Source: Tenodera sinensis (lineage: Eukaryota; Arthropoda; Insecta; Mantodea; Mantidae). Taken from it: 64,000 nucleotides of DNA. The stretch is from the NCBI GenBank assembly GCA_030765045.1, contig CM060971.1, positions 119,761,330 to 119,825,329 on the forward strand, given 5' to 3'. Shown here in pieces: positions 56,010-64,000 of this stretch. Both the position numbers and the translations under genes were made by a program. Each line of letters begins with the position of its first letter. Position 1 is the stretch's first letter. The notes under the pieces are model-generated. The model was not told the DNA's origin, did not search any database, and saw nothing but the letters and a program-made list of their open reading frames with translations.

Positions 56010-58125
56010 TGTGTATGGGAAGTTACAAATATGATCCAAACCTACAAAAATAAATAAAAAGGGCGTGTCGTAAAGACACGATAGAAATGTAACAGGGAAA
56101 CACTTTAATTATTTTTAAACCACAATCTGTCATACACACAACAGTTCAAACCAAATGGATTATTTCAAAATCTCAGTTGAAAATATGTGCAGTCTTGAAT
56201 TTGTTAAAATCAGAATACTGCAAATTATCACTGATAGGTACAAGAGGAGGTGCTAGTTGCTGGTTCATTGTCTTCATTATTTACACCATCCAAACTAGCA
56301 CACATTGTACTCCTTTCTGTACTATCTCATTCAATTTCAGATCTACTTTCTTTTTTTCACATTCTGAACTGTCTTTACCCACACGTTTTCTCTCACTCCA
56401 CACTCTTGTTCTTTCTGCGCCTGACTTAGGCATATTCACAACAAAATTGTATATTTTAATGAAGAAAATAGATAAATGAGAACACTAAGCAATACTTGAA
56501 ATGCATTGGTTATACACATGTGTTGCTCTGTTGACAACCAACAGCTGTACTCAGCGATCGCCATGCTGCCTGAATGCAGTACACGCAACCATGGGAGAAT
56601 GAAAGCGAGAAGAGCATATGTCTCGCTCTTCTCTGATACCCGAAGGCAAATGAGACACTTCCCACTCTACCCGACACAGTGTTTACCCCCCACCACTTTT
56701 CGTCACTAAAAGGTTGCAGACCAGAATTTCAAAGCCCTCCCATTAGAAGTTTCACTTAAAAATAATTCTCTCTAAACAATACATTCATTTAAAACAATAC
56801 AAAAGTCCAAACGTACTTACTGTGCATGTGCAGTAGCAGACAAGTTTCCTTGCTCGCAACATTGTTCCCACAATCACTGACCTTCATTACCAATGTTAAA
56901 TATACCAGTTCAATAACTCGTCTATTTCTACAATGGTATTTCCTACTTCCAATTTTGCATTCATTGATTGAACCACATGGCTGGCACTGTCCCTGGAGGA
57001 TATGAACACCTGACGGGTTGAACTTATCAACTGTTGTTTTGTGCCTTGAATGGAACAATGGATAACTGTTTGTTGTTATGAAAAGTTGTGGGTAGAGATC
57101 TGTGTAACTAAGGGGTATGTGGTCAGATGACTAGTTGAACTAAGCACCCTTTGCCATGGGCTCTGAAAACTGTTCATACCCTTGCCAACATTTCAGTAAT
57201 CCTTTGTAACAGAATAAAGTGCATAAGGACAACAAACATTGCAATTTTCCTGCTGTTGAACATGCATGATGGGGAGTGCCTAACTAAATAAAGTGAATTC
57301 TGGCTGTCGGGAGTATAAAACATGATATGACTATGCCTTGGTTATGCTTTGCAGTTAGGAACCTCAATCCTTCGGCTAGGTAAATCATTTGTCTGTGTTA
57401 GGCAGGTATTGGTAGCTCTTCATTTGTAAAACACATGGCAGTCGAGGTGGGCACTTTTGGGGAAACTTGCCAGTTTTATCGAGTAACGCTAAGAATGTGA
57501 CATTGAGTGTACATTATGCTTCTCCATTATGAAAGGTGTTCAAAATGATTCCTCAGCATCTCTAAAATCCTATTGAGTGCTGCAATTAAAATGCTCATTA
57601 GTGCCTTCCAATCAAGTATAGTGTGAGATATTCCCTGCAGAAAATGACTGGATTTAGATATGGAGAGCGTGCCAATTATTCTGCCTTCCAACCATTTTCT
57701 TAGGACTTTTCATCCCATTTCACTTGAAAGTGTTGGCACTCTGTTTCCCTGTGCTCAATATGGACAGTTTTAATTTTTCCAGCAAGTATAAGATTTGTTA
57801 GGAATTGTTAACCAAGGAATGGCTGTATGAATTTGAGGTAGACATATGACTGAGCAAAACTTCACACAAGATGTACTGGAATATGTACCATACTAGCACA
57901 CTTTATTTTGAGCTCAAAGATAACAGGACTTTTCATTTCCTACACAGTCTTATGTTAAATTACATCATTAAAGGCTGTTTGTTGCAGTTTTTTCTAAATT
58001 AGTTGGTGCTGAAGTAAAAGGTTACACAGTGGCTTATTCTTTTATTATTTAAAGTAGTTCGCTGGGATCTGCTTCAGGCATTTAGTGCATAAATGTATTG
58101 TTTGAGTTAAATGCAAGAGAAGAGG
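56010..58125. other. Spacer, nothing recognised
   Basis: Frames of 65-100 codons have no recognisable domain. No known repeat was identified. Confidence 0.4.
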
Positions 58126-58130
58126 AACAA

Positions 58131-58266
58131 AGCAAAATTTAATGGCGACTGATAGCTATGTGCAAATGTCCTGGCTTTGCAGCAGTGTTTTAACTATAAA
58201 ACACTGCAACGCACATCAAGCTGCTTATTGAATTTTGTAGCAAGCCACTTGCCATTAAATTTTGCA
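58131..58266. mobile_element. Small palindromic MITE
   Basis: Ends GCAAAATTTAATGGC and its reverse complement. Inside is a perfect 11-bp stem GCAGTGTTTTA with a 4-nt loop (58182-58207). No transposase. Confidence 0.6.
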
Positions 58267-58269
58267 ACA

Positions 58270-59100
58270 GCCATAATACAATACAGTGAAATGCACAATT
58301 AGTAACACTGGAGTATGGAAACTGATGCTCACTTGTTATGTTGGCTTAGCACAGGCCTTCTTGACTCATACTGTTCCTAAGCACTACTGTATTTAAATCA
58401 GGAGTTTAGCTATGACCTTGTGATTGACGCAAGTGAACCTGAGATATGCTCTATTGATTTTCCCTCTTGCTCTGTTTTAAACTCTGCTTCAAAAGTGACT
58501 TATTCTTTCTTTCCTGGGACAAACATAATGGGAGGTAACATCTCTGCTTCAAACAAAACAATTATGATCCACACACTATAACATTATGTCCAACTGCATT
58601 GAAGACAATTTCCTCAATTTGCATCTTTCCTCCAAGAAGCTCCTTACTCCAGGCATGTTTGCATATTCCACGACAAAGATATTCTCATGAGAAGATTCTT
58701 ATTGCAGTTTTGTATTCCAGTTGCTGTTTGTTTGGTTTTATTACAACTGCTTTTATAAATATCTCTGGTATTAAAATACTTTTGGGGGTGTGAAAGGAAG
58801 ATATTATTGTAGACTTTTGTCTGTTCACAAGACATTCTGATGAGAATGACATAGTAATCTTTTAGTTATAAAATTACACTTCATGGGGGAAAATGATACA
58901 AGGATAGTATACCAATCATAAAAATTATAACAGTTAAATGACAGTAATAAAAGTAAATTTAACTAGTAAGGGTAAATTTGATCGCAAGTAGAAAATGAAA
59001 CGTTCAAAATGTATTTATACATTTGAACTGAAGGAAATAAGTCGTACATGGGTGTTTCACACTCTTTCTGATAGAAAGAGAAAGGTGGGTTATACAGTTT
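58270..59100. other. Spacer, nothing recognised
   Basis: AT-rich; no coding frame supported. Confidence 0.4.
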
Positions 59101-59104
59101 GGAG

Positions 59105-59195
59105 TGAATAAATTTGTTAATTTTGAAAGACAAACTCAGAACTGAAAAATACAATGCCATAGCCAGGATTTAAACCATGGATCTTCTGCTCTAAG
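59105..59195 (-). mobile_element. tRNA-derived SINE fragment (family of the 3650-4200 dimer)
   Basis: On minus, AGAGCAGAAGATCCATGG, then TTTAAATCCTGGCTATGGCA and a TTTTTCAGTTCTGAG tail match the arms of the dimer. The A box is degraded. Confidence 0.55.
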
Positions 59196-59199
59196 TGTG

Positions 59200-59775
59200 G
59201 CTGATCTTAATCAGTGGGCAGGGTTGAAGTTTACCTACACACGGAACAATCAGCTATCATTGACTGGCCTGATACATGGGAACCATTGTGTTAAGTATCA
59301 AAATTATGCTAAATTTGTTTAAATAACCAGAATGTAAAATGGTGTATGAATAAGTTTATGTGATAGTTTTCTCATCCCACTTATTTCAAGTGGCGGGTAC
59401 ATATGTCTTGGTAAAAATAACTCTTTACAGGCACCTCCACCATATTTTATGCATGAACAAATGTCTTGTTACATTTCTGTATATTGAGAGAAACCTCAAT
59501 AAAGGCAAATGTCTGCAGCACAGAGCTACATGGGAAGAGGTAATTGACTTTTGTGTTTAAACAAATACATAAATGCACATTTTTTTTTTTTAATGAACTT
59601 TGCTTGGCGAGAACAGTGCATTATCATCACTATTTCCATCTGATTTCAGGGCCACTTTGTCGAGAAACAAAGTTAGCTTAATATACAGATGAAAATGCCA
59701 GATCAACCTACGAATTTATTTGTTATATTGTATTCAGTTCATGACTGTTGCTGTTTTGGCCTAGGAAACAATGTA
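59200..59775. other. Spacer, nothing recognised
   Basis: No supported coding frame; an A/T run lies near 59580. Confidence 0.4.
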
Positions 59776-59779
59776 ACAA

Positions 59780-60325
59780 TGGGTGATCCAAAAGACTCCA
59801 TACCGGCTGCGTTGTTTTGCCTGTTGGTGTCCTCGGTGCTCATCACCTGCCACTGTCATAGAACAGCACAGATGTTCCAGTATCAGATCTCTCACTTTCT
59901 CAACAACAGCAGCATTTCGAGTGGTTTGTGGCATCCCAGGATGCTCATCACTCTCCGCTGAAGTGTGGCCATTTTTGGATCGGTTTAACCACTCTTTAAT
60001 TTGTGTTACCCCCATAGCGTCATCTCCAAATGCCCACTGAATTTTACAAATTGTTTCTTTTTGAGAATCATCTAGTTTTTGGCAAAATTTGATGCAGTAT
60101 CTTTTCTTAATTTGCTCAATCATCTTATGAGAAAACTAGATCGGACGAACACTTAGAGCAACAACTCGCTTTATGACCTACAGCCAGCGACTGACACATG
60201 CGAACATAATGAGAAAATTCAAACATGCACATTAAGGTTTCTCCTGCCGCCATGCAGAATGGCGCTGCCATAACATCACTACATTTGTGTGGCAAAAATT
60301 AAGATTGGATACCTTTTTGACAGGC
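59780..60325 (-). pseudogene. mariner transposase N-terminal fragment with 5' end
   Basis: The minus-strand frame (from 60123) contains RYCIKFCQKLDDSQKETICK, FGDDAMGVTQIKEWLNRSKN and GHTSAESDEHPGMPQTTRN. This is the N-terminal helix-turn-helix region of mariner transposases, with the expected MEQRxxIKFCxKLG...R/D order. Upstream on minus is a 5' UTR and a probable terminal repeat, TATGAGGCCTGTCAAAAAGG, at about 60325. After residue 80 the frame no longer resembles mariner, and the DDD catalytic region is absent. Confidence 0.7.
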
Positions 60326-60334
60326 CTCATAATT

Positions 60335-61735
60335 ATATAAATACGAGAAAAAAAACATGTAAGTATTCACAAATATAGCTAAAGAACAAGACCAAACTAT
60401 TTGAGGAACAAATGTGTTGAAAGCAATACAGAAGATTTATATAATAATTTACCTCACCAGAGGTGAAGAAAATTAATGCGATATAGACACCTGAAAAATA
60501 ACACTTTCTATTCAGTTGAATATCATGCAGCAGATGTAAATAGTAGTTGGACCTATAATATCAAGTCTCTGTATATACAACTCTTAATATTAGCGCATTT
60601 AAAATCTGTCCATGCAGTTTATCCCTTTAGGTAAACATAGCAAATGGTGAATAAATCTGAATCTGAAAAAAGAAACCAGTTAGTGTTGCAAACATTTTGC
60701 TTTCTGCATATGATGAAATTATGGCCATGGCATTTGTAATGGCTAAAAGCTCAGCTTTTATTAATTTAGCACACTTAATCTCCCATGAAGCCATAATCAA
60801 TAACATCCACCGTTGTAGCTTTTAAGTCTTGCATTAATTATGCTAATGTTTACCCCAATTAATTTGAAGTAGACAGATAAGCTTTAGTAAGAATAATTGT
60901 AGCAGTTATACAAAAATAAACAATAATGGGCAGAGAAAACCGTTTGGATGAACACTCTTTTTAGGTAATTTATTAGTAAGTACTATCTGCATTGCATCCA
61001 ATTTGTTAGTTCTTTGTGTCTCATCAGTATGTAGGTTCTCTTTACATATGCACAAGTGGTGTGGTGCAAATGAGCTAATTTCCATTAAGCACACTTGTGT
61101 TGTACGTGCCAGAATATTGTCAAACAATGGCCAGGTCGAGAGTTGAAGGTCTTCACATTTACATACAAGCTTACAGAAGTACAGTAATTTATGAAGCCAT
61201 GGGAGCTCGTACAAAAGTCAAGTAGTGTGTTAAACAGTTGAAGGTCAAAGCTTCAAAATTCTTGTTGAAAACCTGTCCATAAGAAGAACATAAGACCGTT
61301 GCCACTAATACTGTGGATACATAGCACAAACACTTATTTGGAAGGTTTGAAGATTTATTGCTTTACCCAGTACATACATGCTAAACTGAATATCCATTAT
61401 CTACACATTTCAGGCTCACTGTTGTGTTGAGTTGTTTTTGTTCCAGTTAAAGTCTTGAAGGAGAGGAAGAGATGACAGGTTAACATGACTGGAAATTAAA
61501 TTGGATGCACTAAAGAGAGCAGACAAAGGGGAATGTCTTAATAAACAATAAATTATAAGATATGTTATACTTTTGTTTCCTTTATTGTGCAAAAACATAT
61601 ATGTAATTTGCAGTGTTATGTTATGAGTTGTGAATAACAGCCCTTATTCCATGAAACTAGATATTTCAATAACTCACGTTAGGCTTGTACTGTAGGTATA
61701 TTAATCTATTAGCAAGCTATAGTCACATCCCATCT
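60335..61735. other. Spacer, nothing recognised
   Basis: No supported coding frame or known repeat. Confidence 0.4.
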
Positions 61736-61739
61736 TTGA

Positions 61740-61975
61740 GGATGTGAAATGACAGTTCCAAGTGTTAAACATTGGCCAGTTGATGACCTTGTTCTGCCAA
61801 ACAATGTATGGACCTCACCCAGGGGCCAGAGTCCATTACCTGCAATGAGAGGACCTATAGCTTTTACCATGGACTCTTGAGTATGAGGTGAAGGCTTGGA
61901 TAGGGCCAGGAATCAAATCATGGGTCCTCAGCACAATAGCTGCAAATGAAACCACTTAGCTACCCCAGGGCCCTA
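61740..61975 (-). mobile_element. tRNA-derived SINE
   Basis: On minus, GGGGTAGCTAAGTGGTTTCA (A box) and GATTTGATTCC (degraded B box) lie about 35 bases apart, followed by a body of about 160 bp. The head abuts the TTAA of the piggyBac-like element. Confidence 0.6.
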
Positions 61976-61979
61976 TTAA

Positions 61980-63066
61980 CACTCACAGCATACCTGCATA
62001 GAGTGGGTCGTAAAAGACCCCATTTATATATATATTTTTTTTTTTTTTGTTCTCTTTTTCTTTCTTTTTTGCTAAAATATATTTTTGACCACCCTACTCT
62101 TTCTTAATTGTTCGTTTATTACCCAGACTTGATACTAAAAAATAATTATGTAGTTATACATAATAATAGAGCAGGTAATAATTTGCCATATATCTCCTTT
62201 AATGCAATTAAATGAACATCAAAATAATATTTAACAAATACATTTTTCTAAAGTAAGAACAAATTATAAACTAAAAACTTCACTTATCTTAGTAATGTTG
62301 GTATTCTTTTTCTCTTTTAGAATATCAACATTACTAAGATAAGTGAAGTTTTTAGTTTTTAATTTGTTCTTACTTTAGAATGTTGTTGCTTCACTGTTAA
62401 TAGCTTCAATTTTTCCTTAATTAAAATACATTTTTATTTTGGAATAATCTTTGTAAATGAGTTTTCTGTGGGTTAAACACTAACTCAATTTGTCACTAAT
62501 GCTACCCTATTATCCTATTTGGAGATACATTTTTGCAATTGAGTTTCTTGGAGAACAGAATGGTAAGTCTCATAATATAAAAAAAAAACCTTCAAACAGT
62601 TGACTTTCGTAATGCACTAAGAGAAAGTATAAAAATATTTATCAGTAAAGACTATTTGTCTCAAATGCAGGAATACAACGAAAGGCAATAGTAAATGCAG
62701 AAATATATAAAAAGAGATATAACCAAAATGATCTCTCAGGAATTAGCACAACAATGAAAATTTAAACTGAAGCATAAAAAGTTTGACACGCAACAATGGT
62801 GTATCACAAAAAATACCCTTGCAATAAAATAAGAAATACAAGGAAATAAAAGTTCCATACTGCATACTTGGAGTCATCATTGACCACAGTTCAAGAAATT
62901 AGTTTTCATAGCCGAACAAGATTGGAAGAAAATTTATGACATCAAAATTATGTAAGAAGAAAGTTCAAAGGAGGCTAATTTACAGGAATAGGTTTCAGTG
63001 AATTAAAGAACAATTAGAGTTTGAAAATGGTTGGGGTCAAAAAAGACCCCATGCATGCTGCAAGGA
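61980..63066. mobile_element. piggyBac-like non-autonomous element
   Basis: TTAA flanks lie at 61976-61979 and 63067-63070. Ends share CAGCAT and GGGTC..AAAAGACCCC-type blocks in inverted order (left GTGGGTCGTAAAAGACCCC, right GGGGTCAAAAAAGACCCC). TTAA duplication and CAGCAT-type ends fit piggyBac relatives. The interior is AT-rich without a transposase and holds the hairpin at 62246-62380. Confidence 0.6.
62246..62380. repeat. Long near-perfect hairpin, 61-bp arms
   Basis: Arms 62246-62306 and 62320-62380 are reverse complements with about two mismatches and a 13-nt loop. Single arms recur at 38552-38598 and partly at 20288-20336. Confidence 0.85.
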
Positions 63067-63344
63067 TTAAATGTTAATACCGTACATAATAGTGTCTTAA
63101 TCACTGAATTTTCCTTCAGAGTTAGAAGCTTAAAACTAAAAATCTTGAGGACATGGATAACTACATGCCATAATCATATTCACATGGTTCTGTTCTAGTT
63201 TACTAAACACCGGAACCTTTGGACTTGGAAGCCACACTTTCTATGGCTGCTGCTGGAGGAAGGGGGGTCAGTTTTTTTTTATAGTTCATGTTGTGAAACA
63301 AAATATGGACTAGAATTGTTTCTATAGCCTGGCTGCTGCAGGAT

Positions 63345-63540
63345 TGTGGTACCAGGAAGAGTTTGAGCATGTGTGACAGAAAGTAGTAGTGCCAGGTCTT
63401 CCAGGATTCTTACATTTACTGCACTGAAGAAGTTAATGCATCCTAAATTTCATGTTACCACAAAATTATGTTTAGTTGCAAATGGAAGATGTATGGGTTT
63501 AAATTTTAGGAAGTTGGCTAGAATGTAAACTTCTGTATTA
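63345..63540 (+). repeat. Dispersed repeat, shared with 19192-19430
   Basis: Ordered blocks GTGGTACCAGGAAGAG, TGACAGAAA, AGGATTCTTA and AGGAAGTTGGC. Confidence 0.5.
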
Positions 63541-63734
63541 CACACATATTTCCTCCTTTGGATTATCAGTCCAGTTTTCCTTAGCAAGCTATCAGAAGTA
63601 GATAAGATAATTGTGTCCAAGGTCAAGCTGCTTGCAAGATATTTAAAACTATTTCCCAATACTTACACATAAACAACCCAAATGCATAAGGTTACAAAAT
63701 GAACCATGTAGAAATTATAAAAAGTGTTAAGATC

Positions 63735-64000
63735 TCCCTTTTTACTTTCTCTAATACGTATAGTGAGCAGAGGAAGTATTTTATTCCACCCAGAAATTCA
63801 ATGTCAAGATTTTACCAGAAATATATGTTTTGAGGCACCCTGAATAAAAAAGAACATTTTTAGAAAAAGGTCCATCTGTGTGTGCACAGCATAACTCAAA
63901 AACGAAAAGTTGGTTAAAAACCAAAGTTGATATCTAAGTTTAACATCTTTTAGGGATGTGACACAAAGATTTTTAAGCAAATTCCTCCATCCTAAACTAC
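63735..64000 (+). mobile_element. Dispersed TIR-like repeat, copy 7 (runs off the window)
   Basis: It begins CTTTTTACTTTCTCTAATAC and continues through the conserved AAAACGAAAAGT and ACACAAAGATTTT blocks to the window edge. The TG position here is short. Confidence 0.7.

Noticed and set aside
1..64000. CRISPR arrays, phage, integrons or bacterial operons
   Set aside because: The tandem arrays are contiguous minisatellites without spacers, and gene structure, SINEs and transposon types are eukaryotic.

Overview
The window looks like insect chromosomal DNA, probably from a hemimetabolous insect with a large, transposon-rich genome (inference). The evidence is an intact homologue of the RNA-binding protein Lark/RBM4, AT-rich spacers, genes with kilobase-scale introns, and a mixture of arthropod transposon types: mariner, Tc1-like, hAT, piggyBac-like, Penelope-like, non-LTR LINEs and tRNA-derived SINEs. 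No operons, CRISPR arrays or viral genes were seen.

Only two host genes are well supported. (1) A plus-strand gene for a large, acidic, mostly disordered protein ending in five C2H2 zinc fingers. One exon lies at 1709-2006 and the long terminal exon at 14429-17080. Their splice phases agree (both phase 0), so an intron of about 12.4 kb separates them; the 5' part lies left of the window. (2) An intact, uninterrupted lark/RBM4-like coding sequence at 50360-51379, with two RRMs, a CCHC zinc knuckle and a Pro/Arg-rich tail. Two isolated candidate exons, at 136-299 (minus) and 38907-39066 (plus), have good open frames and splice consensus but could not be identified.

The rest is layered mobile and satellite DNA. 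Region 1-1700: a TIR-like repeat broken by a LINE with a 14-bp target duplication. Region 2-14.4 kb (the intron): a retroelement, a head-to-head palindromic SINE dimer, an inverted Penelope-like fragment that runs into a 99/84-bp minisatellite, a SINE, and a 4.1-kb 27-bp minisatellite. Region 17-30 kb: 3' flank with a Tc1-like remnant, a Penelope-like 3' end, an 84-bp minisatellite of about 4 kb and a 78-bp minisatellite. Region 30-35 kb: a fold-back mariner derivative holding a 69-bp repeat array, and a hAT-like element filled by a G-quadruplex-prone pentanucleotide array. Region 38-47 kb: LINE and hAT pseudogenes and two further TIR elements. Region 52-64 kb: mostly unannotatable AT-rich DNA with small MITEs, SINEs, a mariner fragment, a piggyBac-like non-autonomous element and a long perfect hairpin.

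The unifying theme is that several of the tandem arrays sit inside or directly against a transposable element, and that very short retro-insertions (42 and 55 bp) can be recognised from their target-site duplications. No clearly new biochemical system was found. The most distinctive signals are the intronic 27-bp array that repeats an FTZ-F1/ERR-type half-site about 150 times, the hAT element carrying a G4 array, and the fold-back mariner.
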